Source of the DNA: Galeopsis tetrahit
Taxonomy: Eukaryota > Streptophyta > Magnoliopsida > Lamiales > Lamiaceae
Length of the DNA stretch: 64,000 bases
Direction of reading: 5' to 3'
NCBI GenBank assembly: GCA_963675135.1
Contig: OY776119.1
Coordinates: forward strand, 45,383,198-45,447,197
The position numbers were made by a program, and so were the translations under genes. Position 1 is the first letter of the stretch; the number at the start of each line of letters is the position of its first letter. The notes under the pieces were generated by a model. That model was not told the DNA's origin. It worked only from the letters and a program-made list of their open reading frames with translations, and ran no database searches. This document shows, piece by piece, positions 21,751 to 32,588 of the stretch.

Positions 21751-24700
21751 TTGCAGGATCGACTGGACTTATACAAGAAAGGTGGTTCAGTTGGTGAGAC
21801 CTGGTACATAGACAGTGGGTGTTCACACCATATGACTGGTACCAAGGCCTTACTTACTGACTATCATGAGAAGGAAGGACCAAAAGTCATCTTTGGTGAT
21901 AGCTCAATTGCAATCACAAAAGGATTTGGATTCATCAAGAATGGAGATGTTGAAATCCAAGATGTCTCCTATGTTGAAGGTTTGAAATATAATTTGTTAT
22001 CTGTATCTCAATTCTGTGACAGGGGATACAAAGTTCAGTTCAAGACCAGAAGATGTGAAATAATAGATAAAAGGACTCACAATGTTCTACTTGTTGGCAC
22101 AAGACAAGGAAGTGTATACATTGTGAATTGGAATAGCTGTCCTAAGAATGCTTGTCTTATTACTAAGAGTCCTAAAGAAAACAGTTGGCTCTGGCATAAA
22201 CGCCTCTGCCACCTGAACTTTAAGATAATCAACAAGATTGCTAGAGAACATCTTGTTGAGGGCATTCCTAATGAAATCTATTCCAAATCACAAGTATGTG
22301 ATTCCTGTCAAAAAGATAAACAGGTAAAGGTTTCATTTAAGTCCATACCTACTCTTTCAACAAGCAGAGTTTTAGAACTCTTGCATATGGATCTTCATGG
22401 TCCTATCAACCCTCCTACATTGAATGGAAGAAGGTATACTCTAGTTGTTGTAGATGATTACTCTAAGTTCACTTGGGTAGTCTTTCTACACAAAAAGAGT
22501 GATACACAAACACTACTTCCAGATCTATTGAAGAGGTTGCAGGTTGAAAAAGGTCATCCCATTGTCAAGATTAGGAGTGACAAGGGGACTGAATTTATTA
22601 ATTGTTACATCTCTGACTACTGTTCTAAGTCTGGCATACAGCATTTGACAAGTGCAGCCAGAACCCCTCAACAAAATGGTGTTGCAGAAAGGAGAAACAG
22701 AACACTAAAAGAAGCTTGCAGAGCCATGATTGCAGAATTCAACACACCTCAGAAATTTTGGGCAGAAGCTATTAACACAGCTTGCCACTCCCAAAATCGA
22801 AGTGCTCTTAATAAGGTGCATGGTAAAACACCTTATGAGGTATGGAAAGGCAGAAAACCAAGAGTTTCTTATTTTCATATTTTTGGATGTAAGTGTTTCA
22901 TTCATAATAATGGCAAAAGTAAATTAAATGCTTTTGATGCAAAAGCTGATGAAGGGATATTCTTAGGATACTCTTCTGTAAGCAAAGCATTTAGAGTGTT
23001 TAATTACTCTACCCTATGTGTGGAAGAAACACCCCATGTAGTCTTTGATGAGAATATGCAGGACTCTGCTGATCATCAGCTCAGTAAGAAAATAGACAAA
23101 TTACAGCTTCAAATCAACAATGAAGATGATGATACAGGAATATATGAATCTGTACAAGCATATAATCCTTTCCTGAAAGTCCTAGATCAAGATTCTGATA
23201 AAGAAAAGGTAAAAGACAAAGGTGAGTCATCTAAAACTTCTGAAATACAAGAATTGAATGACTGCTCTCCTGTGAACAAATCTGCTGATATAAATGATAC
23301 TGATCTGCATGATAATTTGCATGATAAAAATGATGATAGCATTTCTGTTAAGAATAGAAGGACATGGAAGTCTGCTCATTCTACTGATCTGATTCTAGGT
23401 GATTCTAGTATAGGTGTTAAAACTAGAAAACAATTGTTTGATTCCAAGGAAGAACCTAGTAAGTCTCTATTTTGCTGGTGTTGTTTTCTATCATCTATTG
23501 AGCCTAAAACTGTGATTGAAGCTTTAAGTGATAGTAACTGGATTATAGCCATGCAAGAAGAACTTAATCAGTTCACTAGAAATGAAGTTTGGGAACTTGT
23601 TGATAGACCTAGTAATCATAATGTTGTAGGCACTAAGTGGATTTTCAAGAACAAAAGAGATGAAAATGATCTTGTAGTTAGAAACAAAGCTAGATTAGTT
23701 GCTCAGGTCTACTCTCAAGCTGAGGGTATTGATTATGATGAGACTTTTGCCCCTGTTGCTAGACTAGAAGCTATAAGATTGTTCCTTGCTTATGCTGCAC
23801 ATATGAAATTTACTGTATATCAAATGGATGTGAAAAGTGCATTTTTGAATGGTATACTTGTTGAAGAAGTTTATGTGGAACAACCACCTGGTTTTGAAGT
23901 GAATAGTCACCAAGTATACAGGTTAAAGAAAGCACTCTATGGATTGAAACAAGCTCCAAGAGCATGGTATGATACTCTTTCTATATTCTTACTTGAAAAT
24001 GGTTTTACAAAAGGCAAGGTTGATAGAACTTTGTTTAGAAGACAAGAAGGTAATGATATATTACTTGTTCAAATTTATGTGGATGATATTATTTTTGGAT
24101 CACCCAACAAAACCTTGAGTGAAAGCTTTTCTACACTCATGCAAAGTAAATTTGAAATGTCTATGATGGGTGAAATGACATATTTTCTTGGTCTTCAAGT
24201 AAAACAAACTTCAGAAGGTATCTTTATAAATCAAGCAAAATACACTAAGAATTTGCTAGATAAATTTGGTATTAAAACCTGTAAGACAGTTGGTGTGCCC
24301 ATGCAACCTACATACAGAATGGATCCTGATGAAGGAGGTAAGTCTTCTGACCAACCTCACTATCGTGCTTTAATTGACTCTCTACTCTATCTAACTTCCA
24401 GCAGACCTGATATTGCTTTTTCTGTTGGAGTATGTGCAAGATTTCAAGCAAACCCCAAGGAAAGTCATCTGGAAGCTGCCAAAAGGATATTGAAATATCT
24501 AAAGGGGACCATTAATCGAGGATTATGGTATCCTGCAGATGATGATATATCTTTAAGTGGTTATTCAGACTCGGACTTTGGAGGTTGCAAAATAGATAGA
24601 AAATCTACTCCAGGTTCATGTCAATTCTTAGAAACTAAGCTCATTTCATGGTTTTCAAAGAAACAAACAAGTGTGGCAACTTCTACTACTGAAGCAGAAT

Positions 24701-25032
24701 ATATGGCTGCAGGTAGTTGTTGTAGTCAGCTCCTTTGGCTAATACAAAAACTCAGAGACTACAATGTTGTAGAATCTAATGTACCTATATATTGTGACAG
24801 TAATAGTGCCATTACCATCACACAAAATCCCGTTCTACATACTAGATGCAAACATGTTGACATTAGGCATCATTTTATTAGGGATCATGTTGAAAAGAAG
24901 AATATTAGGATGGAAAAGATTCATACTATTATTCAAAGAGCTGACATTTTTACAAAACCATTGGCTGAAGTGAGATTCAGAGAATTGTGCATTAGTTTAG
25001 GATTGATAGATATGGATTCTGTTTGTATATAG
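21751..25032 (+). CDS. Copia pol: protease, integrase, RT, RNase H (1093 aa)
   Basis: Single uninterrupted frame in Copia order. Protease core WYIDSGCSHHM is at ~18-28. The GAG-pre-integrase segment WHKRLCHLNFKII follows near 148. Integrase core has catalytic acids in HMDLHGP (~212), SDKGTEF (~276) and QQNGVAERRN (~310). RT starts near 600 (MQEELNQFTRNEVWELV) with the YVDD box at ~775. RNase H has SDSDFGG (~940), TTEAEYMAA and the closing DIFTKPL (~1065). One conserved glycine in RLVAQGYSQ is valine here. The first ~15 residues precede the protease core, so the true translation may start upstream in a gag-pol polyprotein. The frame could be functional, but its gag partner is not. Confidence 0.93.
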   Translation: MQDRLDLYKKGGSVGETWYIDSGCSHHMTGTKALLTDYHEKEGPKVIFGDSSIAITKGFGFIKNGDVEIQDVSYVEGLKYNLLSVSQFCDRGYKVQFKTRRCEIIDKRTHNVLLVGTRQGSVYIVNWNSCPKNACLITKSPKENSWLWHKRLCHLNFKIINKIAREHLVEGIPNEIYSKSQVCDSCQKDKQVKVSFKSIPTLSTSRVLELLHMDLHGPINPPTLNGRRYTLVVVDDYSKFTWVVFLHKKSDTQTLLPDLLKRLQVEKGHPIVKIRSDKGTEFINCYISDYCSKSGIQHLTSAARTPQQNGVAERRNRTLKEACRAMIAEFNTPQKFWAEAINTACHSQNRSALNKVHGKTPYEVWKGRKPRVSYFHIFGCKCFIHNNGKSKLNAFDAKADEGIFLGYSSVSKAFRVFNYSTLCVEETPHVVFDENMQDSADHQLSKKIDKLQLQINNEDDDTGIYESVQAYNPFLKVLDQDSDKEKVKDKGESSKTSEIQELNDCSPVNKSADINDTDLHDNLHDKNDDSISVKNRRTWKSAHSTDLILGDSSIGVKTRKQLFDSKEEPSKSLFCWCCFLSSIEPKTVIEALSDSNWIIAMQEELNQFTRNEVWELVDRPSNHNVVGTKWIFKNKRDENDLVVRNKARLVAQVYSQAEGIDYDETFAPVARLEAIRLFLAYAAHMKFTVYQMDVKSAFLNGILVEEVYVEQPPGFEVNSHQVYRLKKALYGLKQAPRAWYDTLSIFLLENGFTKGKVDRTLFRRQEGNDILLVQIYVDDIIFGSPNKTLSESFSTLMQSKFEMSMMGEMTYFLGLQVKQTSEGIFINQAKYTKNLLDKFGIKTCKTVGVPMQPTYRMDPDEGGKSSDQPHYRALIDSLLYLTSSRPDIAFSVGVCARFQANPKESHLEAAKRILKYLKGTINRGLWYPADDDISLSGYSDSDFGGCKIDRKSTPGSCQFLETKLISWFSKKQTSVATSTTEAEYMAAGSCCSQLLWLIQKLRDYNVVESNVPIYCDSNSAITITQNPVLHTRCKHVDIRHHFIRDHVEKKNIRMEKIHTIIQRADIFTKPLAEVRFRELCISLGLIDMDSVCI

Positions 25033-25876
25033 AACTGTGCTAACATTTCAGGTACTGATCTTATACCAAGAGGAATATGAAGCAAAAACTAAATGCAGTA
25101 CATCAAAACTCAAAAGTCAGAAGAGACAATCCTATGCCAGATCACTAAAACAGGTAACAAGGTTACTAAAGTGACCTTCATCCCAATGAGGAAGCTGGTA
25201 AAGCTGAGGGACACTGAGAACATACATTAAGGGGGAATTTGTGATTTCTTAAAGATCCTTTTGTTGACTCAGATCACTAAGTCACTTTAGCATAAACCTT
25301 GATGTGATCATTAAATTAAACATATTGTTACCAATCTGTACTGTTTTACACTTATATCTCATGAACTAACACTTTTACCAAGGTGAAACAGGCACAGAAG
25401 AGGAATTCTCCACCAAAGGGGGAACTGATCTGATTACAGACTATAGCAGTCTACAGATTTATTCTGATTAATAAATTGACTTGTCTACAGAACTGTACTG
25501 ATTACAAAGCCTCTTTGTCTACAGTACTGATCTGATTACAATTCAGTTATTCTACAGAACTAATCTGATTACTGATTAATCTGTCTACAGAAAGATTTGT
25601 TTACTACTAATCTGTCTACAGAATTCTACTAATCTGACACAGTACTGATCTGAGGATTACTGTGCTGATATCAAAAAGGTGAAATCAGGAAAATTGGGTA
25701 CTGATCTGAAATCTACTGTGCTGACCCATCTACTGATCTGAAATCTACTGTGCTGATTCATCTACTGATCTGATTCCTAAAAAAGTTACTCAGCTGATCA
25801 CAATACTCAGTTGATCCAGATAAGTGAAATTTTCTTTATATACTAGTAAGAAAATGAAGTGAAATAGTTTTGGAAA
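25033..25876 (+). other. Region between pol and 3' LTR with purine tracts
   Basis: Two polypurine-like tracts occur, aagggggaatttg (25229) and aaagggggaactg (25417). The first looks like the normal plus-strand priming tract, but the LTR start tgttggg does not follow it. The rest is dense in tctacag / ctgatctgatta repeats related to the LTR's own motif. This fits a rearrangement that removed the first 244 bp of the 3' LTR. Confidence 0.7.
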
Positions 25877-27307
25877 ACTGGAATAAGATTACTGATCTGA
25901 GTATGAAAACTGAGAATAATTTTAGTGATCTTATATGAGATATTTGAATCTGAGTTACTGATCTGATATACTTACTGATCTTATATGCTTACTGTATATG
26001 TAAGTTACTGATCTTAGTATTTACTGATCTTATATGAAAGTTATTGAACTTACATGAGTTACTGATCTTATTGTTTACTGATCTGATATATGAACTGTTA
26101 GGAACTAAGCTGATGTTTTGAATTGTATAGACAGCTTATAGTATAGGACTTTGATATACTCATCTGTATATAGTTCAGTTGATGTATAGATAGGTTTTAT
26201 ATATGTAAAGTTGTATTCTATTGTATTCAGCATTGTAAAGTTCAGAACAGTAGATTAGGAATAGATTAGAGGAAGATTAGAAGACTAATGAAGACTCAGA
26301 GGACTACTTCAGAATAAGAAGACTTCAAAGAAGAATTGAAGATAAGCTTAGAAGAAATCTGGAGAAGTTTTGAAAGGTTTTAAGTTACTGTGCTGACTGA
26401 CTCAGCAGAGTAAAAATCCGAAGAGTAAAAATCAGAACAGTAAGTTACTGTGCTGATTTGGTGAATTTGAAGAATAAGTTTGGAAAGCTTATTTAAAGAG
26501 TAACTGAAGATTTATTGAAGATAAGCTGACTTGGAAGTGGAAGGAAGTTACAAAGTCGGTTACAAGAAGAATTACAAAAACAGTTTTAGAGTTAGTTGAG
26601 AGTTAGTTCAAAAACTGCTAACTGTCATACTAAGTTCTATAAATACTGTGTAATCTCCTACTGCTTAGACTACTGATCAAAAAGCGTTTACAAGCAATCT
26701 AAGTCTACAGAGCACAAAGAAGAACTCACAGAGTTGAAGGAGATTAAAGAAGAGAAGAAGCCACAGAATTGAAGAGAAGAATCAAAGGCTATTCAAAGAG
26801 AAGTTTTACTTTTCAAGTTTAAGTTTGTATGTTGTAAAACAAGTGTGCTAGTTACTTGGAAAATTACTAGTAGATCGAAGATATACCTGGAGGTATAATC
26901 GATAAGATCACAGTCTTAATCTTGGGACTTTAAGCCACAAGAAACTCAAGAAGGAAGAGTAATAAAACTTCACAACTGGAGTTGTGAGAGTGGATGTAGA
27001 CATTTGTCGAACCACTATAAAATTTTGTGTTCTTTACTTTTCTGTTTGATATTTGTTTGGTATTTGTTAAAACAAGAACAGTAGAATTTACTAAGTAAGG
27101 ATCTAAAGAAAAGTTGAGTATAAACTAGTAAGGCCCATATTGTTTTGAAAGTACTGATCTGAGCTAAGTAAGCACAGTACAGTACATAAGAAGACTAAAT
27201 TCCGCATTGCATATTCTGATATTTTGAAAGATTTTTGAAAGTCTATTCACCCCTCCACTCTAGACTTTCTTAGCTTACTCAATCTTAACTCAACTTTGGG
27301 ACCAACA
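25877..27307 (+). repeat. 3' LTR (family A), 1431 bp, 5'-deleted
   Basis: Aligns to the 5' LTR from 19058 onward and lacks its first 244 bp. It contains about 215 bp (26747-26960) absent from the 5' LTR and a 17-bp local duplication near 26409. Otherwise base differences are few in the parts compared. Ends accaaca at 27307 next to the target duplication. Confidence 0.88.
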
Positions 27308-27531
27308 CCTAACTATTGGTATAGAGGAATTTAGAGTAAGCCTTCGCTCCCATTTTTACTCAACGAAGCTTGAGATGGAAGAAATGTCGCGGGTTGCAAG
27401 GCGTTGCTTGGCTAAGTTACCCCAGGACAGACCTAAAATGTTTGAGCTAGTGTTGATGCTTGAGAATATACAGAATTTGCACAATGGACCCAGAACTCCG
27501 ATTGGTAAGATCATGAGAGAGATATTGTAAT

Positions 27532-29009
27532 TGGTTTAAGGCTAAAGGTTGTTTATCTAGAGGTTACACGTTTGCGGATTAATATAAGTTTGTTGTTTCC
27601 AAAAAAAATGTGTGGAATACTGTATTTATGTTTCTTAATTACATATAGGAATTTTATATGTGACAGAAAACCTGTTCGTGGTTTGTTGTGGTTGAATTAT
27701 AATGAGGGAAATTTTTGTAATTAAACATTCATACATTATAATTAATAGGAGTCAATGGGAGGTAATGTGGACTGGAAAACTGCTTATAATCAACCAAGAG
27801 AGAAGGAGAGAAGAGGTTCTTTAGATGTTGCTACGTACCCATTCGAGCTAAGTCGTGGGCTATGCCGTTCAACGTCCTCTTGATGTGCTTAAATTCACAA
27901 AACACCATGGTTGTACGCAACTTTGACATGTCGTCGAGCACTAGACCTTCTGGACCATGAAAGCATGCGGCACCACAAATCATATTGATCAATTCCATAT
28001 ATCATCACAAGATTCACAACTAAATACCTCATACCCCATAAATATTTTGTATAATATGGAGTATATTTTTCCTAATTATAATCATCTTCACTCATCTAAC
28101 TCATGAATTTAGTCATTCTAGCTCACTTTGGTTTCTTAACTAAGAACGTGCAAATTAAGTGTACTCTTGGAAAGTTGTAGTAATCCTTTCTGACAATTGG
28201 TATTGTTTGGATATTACTCCATTTGTCTAAAAAAAAATAAAAATGATAGTCCACTTTCATTTTTCATACAAACCAATACAAATATTTTGAGGTACAGAGA
28301 GTACAATGTCATGCGATGAGCTTATCGAATTCTTCATTAATTATGCCATCGTCAAACCCGCAATGATTGCAGCAGCCGAAAATGAAGAAAATCTGAAGGT
28401 AAAACTAATTAAACAAAATGGTAAAACAGAGATACAGGAAATTGCATTAATTCTTGTTATGATATATGGTATAATTCTTGCTATGATCTTTCTTGTAAAG
28501 TCATTGTCTTGTGAAGTGCAATAGAAGCTTATGTACAACTGACATAAACAGAGGTTTTAACTTCTGTATACAGTTTTTGAATCTTATATAGTATTACTCT
28601 TTCAAGCCTTGAAGGTGTTGAAGATTATGGTGATCAAACCTGTTGTAAATGATTTGAATCGAGTAGTGTCAAGCTTGGACATGAAATCGACCTGATTAAA
28701 AAAATTCAGCTTGAGCTAAGGTGTTTTGAACTCGAGCAGATACAATGATATAAATAACATACAAAGTTCAAACATGATACAAAATTTAAAGTCCCAAACC
28801 ACAAGTTATTTATTCATTTTAATATTTCATCTTTTATTTCACAATGACTTGTACTAAATCATTACAATACTGGATGAAACATCAAGGTGGAATAGAGAAC
28901 CTTTATTTACACAAACATATATAGTTGCAAAAACGAACATTCATCAAAGTAAAATACGAAAAATAACTATATATAACCACAAACTTAATCACGTTCTCCT
29001 ACCGTGCAC
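27532..29009. other. Intergenic region, no supported gene
   Basis: Follows the receptor-kinase remnant. A 72-codon plus-strand frame at 28306-28524 contains EFFINYAIVKPAMIAAAENE and could be one exon, since a gt follows near the point where similarity to ordinary coding sequence fades. I do not recognise the family and found no partner exons. The remainder is AT-rich. Confidence 0.35.
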
Positions 29010-29010
29010 C

Positions 29011-29240
29011 ATGCGACGTTTATTGTTGCGCCTTCTGAGAATAATTTGGGCTTCTACATACGCAAATTTTACAAGCCACTTTGGCTTTTCCATGGATATC
29101 ATGACATTTCCCAAAATGAACCCCAGCACTATGCCACACCCATACCCGATCACCACTTCCTTCCAAGTGAATCCTGATTCTTCTTCTTCATCATCATATT
29201 CTTCTCCTGGTGAAGGAGGTTCTCTCTCATTCCCACAAAT
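29011..29240 (-). pseudogene. C-terminal exon piece of an LRR receptor-like protein
   Basis: Minus strand: ICGNEREPPSPGEEYDDE, GFTWKEVVIGYGCG, then a hydrophobic membrane segment GIVLGFILGNVMIS, a short basic tail (RRRNNKRRM) and a stop near 29011. This is the ending typical of plant receptor-like proteins: acidic juxtamembrane region, one transmembrane helix, short cytoplasmic tail, no kinase. The first ~105 bp also occur at 32386-32500. Upstream of 29240 the LRR part is replaced by Copia 3'-LTR sequence. Confidence 0.85.
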
Positions 29241-30766
29241 TGCTTGCTTCCTTGCTTGCTTTATTTCTTCAATAGAGGTCCTATATATACAATAAACTTA
29301 GCTCTATTCTAGGCTACAAATATGTCTATCATTGGCGACAATTATGTCTATCATAGGCGACAATTATGGGATCATTATACACATGCTATATACAACTCTT
29401 ATTGCATTTATTCATATATTCTATTACTCCCCCACAGTCGAAACGGGAGGAAGACGAACACTGAGACTGTCACGAAATTCCTCAAACAAGAGAAGTGGGA
29501 GGCCCTTGGTGAATATATCTGCAATTTGGTAGCGTGAGGGAACGTGCAAGACACGAACCTGCCCCCGGGGCCACTTTGTCTCGAAAAAAATGGATGTCCA
29601 TTTCAATATGCTTAGTCCGTTGGTGCTGCACCTGATTACCTGACATAAAAATGGCACTCACATTGTCACAATATATGAATGTCGCGGTCGGTATTGGACA
29701 GTGGAGATCAACCAACAAATTCCGTAGCCAACAGGTCTCTGACACAACATTGGCGACACCATGATACTCGGCTTCAGCGCTGGAGCGGGACACTGTGGTT
29801 TGTCGTTTAGCAGACCACGAAATCAAGTTATCACCCAAGAATACACAATAACCCGATGTGGACCTACGCGTATCTGGGCATCCGCCCCAGTCGGCATCAG
29901 TATATGCCAGGAGAGATGTTGTGGATGACGGGTACAGATGGAGACCGTAGTCTAAAGTACCTTGAACATACCTCAAAATTCGTTTAAGAGCACTCATGTG
30001 TTCATCACGAGGAGCATGCATGAAAAGACACACCTGTTGGACTGCATAGGCAATGTCGGGCCTAGTGAAAGTTAGATATTGTAGTGCCCCTACAAGGCGT
30101 CGATACAACGTCAGATCCGAAAATGGAGAACCTGTGAGAGCACTGAGTTTTGGTTTTGTATCAACATGTGTGGATGAGGGCTTACGAGAGGACAAGCCGG
30201 CGCGCTCAATAATCTCAGCCGCATACTTTCTTTGGGAGAGAAATAATCCCCCGACATGTGGTATGACAGCAATTCCCAAGAAATAATGGACAACACCGAA
30301 GTCTTTCATTGCGAATTCGGAACTTAAGCTAGAGATAATAGATCGACGAAGAGTGTCAGAAGAGGCCGTTAAGACAATGTCATCCACATATAATAGAAGG
30401 TAAGCCATATGTAGACCCTGCTGAAACACAAACAGAGAGTGATCAGAAGCACTTTGAGAAAAGCCAAGTGTGTAAACAAAATATGTAAATCGTTTGTTCC
30501 ACGCTCGGGGTGCCTATTTAAGTCCATACAACGACTTCTTGAGTAAGCACACATGATTTGGATAACGCGAATCTTGAAATCCAAGAGGTTGATGCATATA
30601 AACTGTGTCTGTTAAAGTTCCATGGAGAAATGCATTTTTTACGTCGAGTTGATGGATGGACCAAGACTTTGAAAGAGCTAGACTGAAAACAGTCCTGATT
30701 GTTGCTGGCTTGACAACCGGACTGAATGTCTCTCCACAATCAACTCCCACCTGTTGAGTTTTGTTG

Positions 30767-31725
30767 GGATATGAATATCCCTAGTTTAGTTTTGATAAAC
30801 CAAATCAAACATGTAATAGGATAAGTTGTATTGTATAGACAACTTTATTATACATCTTGTAATAGATAGGACTCTGGTTAGAAGAGAAGACATGCAAATA
30901 CTCATGAAGAGAAGAAAAGACCAAGACCAGAAGTCTCCTGATAAGATGAGTTAAACTCATCTTATAGGATAAGAAGAGTAAGAGTAAGATGAGTAGAAGT
31001 CTTCTTACCAGCAGAGTAGAAGTCTTCTTACCAGCAGAGTAGAAGTCTTCTTACAAGCTGAGTAGAAGACATCTTACAACCAGCTGAGTAAAGACAGCAG
31101 AGTAAAGACAGCAGCTGAGAAGAAACAACAGTTGTGTAAAGACAGCTGAGTAAAGACAGCAGAGTAAAGACAGCAGCTGAGAAGAAACAGCAGCTGTGTA
31201 AAGACAGCAGAGTAAAGACAGCAGCTGAGAAGAAACAGCAGATGTGTAAAGACAGCTGAGTAAAAGGCAGCTGAGTATAGACAGCAGCGGGGTAAAGACA
31301 GCAGCTGAATAAAAGACAGCAGAAGCTTAAAAGAAAGATCAGATAAGTACCCAATTAAATGAAGGCCCAATCAGAGTTGAAGTCAAGGATTGACAAGATA
31401 CGCAGAAGAAAGGAAAGTCAAAGATATGATTGAAATTACATGACAATGGTAATATTCAATCATATCATATCAAGAGATTGCCAATTCCTCAATTAGTGGA
31501 GTTTTGAATGCCATCATCCAACGGTAACATTCAAACTCAACACTATATAAATGAGTTCAGTTCTTACATCATTTGGAGAGAAGAGGTGTGAGATGCAGAG
31601 GTCGAGCAAAGTCCTTAAAGTCAAGAAATAAGAAAAGCTCAAGAAGATCGTACATGAAGATTCAACACGCATCACCTCATCCCCAGTGAGTGAACTCATA
31701 ACATCTAATCTAGTGCAGCAAAAAT
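30767..31725 (+). mobile_element. LTR fragment inserted inside Copia pol
   Basis: Starts tgttgggatatgaat, the same first bases as the family-A LTR at 18814, but then differs. A TATA box (actatataaatg) occurs near 31543, followed by a leader-like stretch to about 31725. No ccaaca end or second copy was found. It replaces the integrase-RT junction of the surrounding pol, so a deletion accompanied or followed the insertion. Confidence 0.65.
30950..31335 (+). repeat. Tandem repeats of gtaaagacagcagctgag type
   Basis: Two adjoining arrays. At 30985-31065 agcagagtagaagtcttctta-type units (about 24 bp) occur three times. At 31085-31320 units built from taaagacagcagctgagaa with agaaacagcagctgtg form an irregular ~60-bp repeat, about four copies. 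Cys-rich reading frames on the minus strand come only from these repeats. The array sits in the U3-like part of the LTR fragment. Confidence 0.85.
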
Positions 31726-32588
31726 CATACCTCTCAAATTATACCATTAACTGAGCAAAAATCCCAAAATGACCGATTATCAAATTCCCTCCCATTATCA
31801 CATTGAAATGACTTAATATCCCTCTCAAATTAAAGCACGAAATTTTAGAAAAGTAGGAAAGACTTGTGATTTCTTAGATAACGGGAATGTCCACAAAAAA
31901 TTGGAATAATCATGTAATAGCAACATATAATACCGATGACCCATTGTACTCACAACTGGAGATGTCCAAAAATCACAATGAACAATATCAAACGACATTG
32001 AAGTAACAGAATTAGAAGCAATAAAAGGCAGTTTAATATGTTTTCCAAGAACACAAGAATGACACACTTGCTGATGTTGTGGTCGAGTACACTCAATAAA
32101 TTTATTAGTCTGAAGAGATGTGAATACAGGTTTTCCAGGATGACCTAAACGATTATGCCATAAAGAAGGAGCCAAAGCCGAAAAAGCTGATGGTGAATGA
32201 CGCTGAGGTGTGGTAACAGGATAGAGCTCCCCTTGACTCTCACATCTCATTAGAGGCGTCCCCGTCTGAAAATCCTTAACAAAAAACCCAAATGGATCAA
32301 ATTATACAGAAAGTGAATTATCAACTGTGAATTTTCGCACAGAAACCAGATTTTTAATAATATTTGGAACATGGAGGACATTGTTCAACCCATACCCGAT
32401 CACCATTTCCTTCCAAGTGAATCCTGATTCGTCTTCTTCATCATCATATTCTTCTCCTGGTGAAGGAGGTTCTCTCTCATTCCCACAAATTCTTGTCAAT
32501 GGAGCTCTGCATAACCTTGAGTTTCCAGCAAATGAGTCATTTGAAAATGTGGAGAACTGAGCAGCCTCTGGGATTGGTCCAACGAGAT

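Larger units (their letters stand above)
18814..27307 (+). mobile_element. Copia retrotransposon (SIRE/Maximus-like), 8494 bp, family A
   Basis: Begins tgttggg and ends ccaaca, with a perfect 5-bp target duplication cctaa at 18809-18813 and 27308-27312. Layout: 5' LTR, initiator-Met primer-binding site, shortened gag, pol in one frame, purine tracts, 3' LTR. It interrupts the receptor-kinase pseudogene in the same orientation. The two LTRs differ by large indels, so the element is not a fresh insertion. A missing gag capsid region makes autonomous movement doubtful although pol reads through. Confidence 0.93.
17703..27531 (+). pseudogene. LRR-type receptor-like kinase pseudogene split by a Copia element
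   Basis: Kinase-domain remnant of the plant LRR-RLK group with RLK902-like kinases. Near 17920 a glycine-rich loop LGKGRFGTS is visible, near 18085 RHENVAAPRAYYF, then near 18505-18720 VSDFGLAAI, SDVYCFGVVLHELLTGRSPV and a stop. Coding similarity runs to 18813 and resumes at 27308 with MEEMSRVARRCLAKLPQDRPKM and a stop near 27529. The region from 17703 (MSRNYDNWERLV) needs a frameshift and is not an LRR ectodomain, so the 5' part is foreign or unrecognised. The catalytic HRD-type segment is disrupted between 18260 and 18500. Several stops and frameshifts apart from the insertion show it was already, or has since become, a pseudogene. Confidence 0.82.
29245..32385 (-). pseudogene. Rearranged Copia element remnant (protease to 3' LTR)
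   Basis: Minus-strand order from right to left: end of protease (NNVLHVPNIIKNLVSVRK, ~32380), pre-integrase WHNRLGHPGKP and integrase start FDIVHCDFWTSP (32250-31740), an inserted LTR fragment (30767-31725), RT (GVDCGETFSPVVKPATI at 30750, YVDDIVLT near 30380), RNase H (DADWGGCPDTRRST, SAEAEYHGVAN) and DIFTKGLP near 29510. A polypurine tract (ccccca in plus reading, 29430) and a 3' LTR (about 29245-29427) follow. There is a stop in SLYGLK-APRAW and a frameshift near 29560. The middle of integrase, gag and the 5' LTR are missing. Confidence 0.85.

Noticed and set aside
28306..28524. Small membrane-protein gene
   Set aside because: The first half is exon-like but the hydrophobic end runs into AT-rich intron-like sequence; no family recognised and no partner exon.
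31028..31370. Cysteine-rich repeated minus-strand proteins that look like small secreted peptides
   Set aside because: Both frames come wholly from the tandem repeat of taaagacagcagctgag units, without signal-peptide logic or a stable cysteine pattern.
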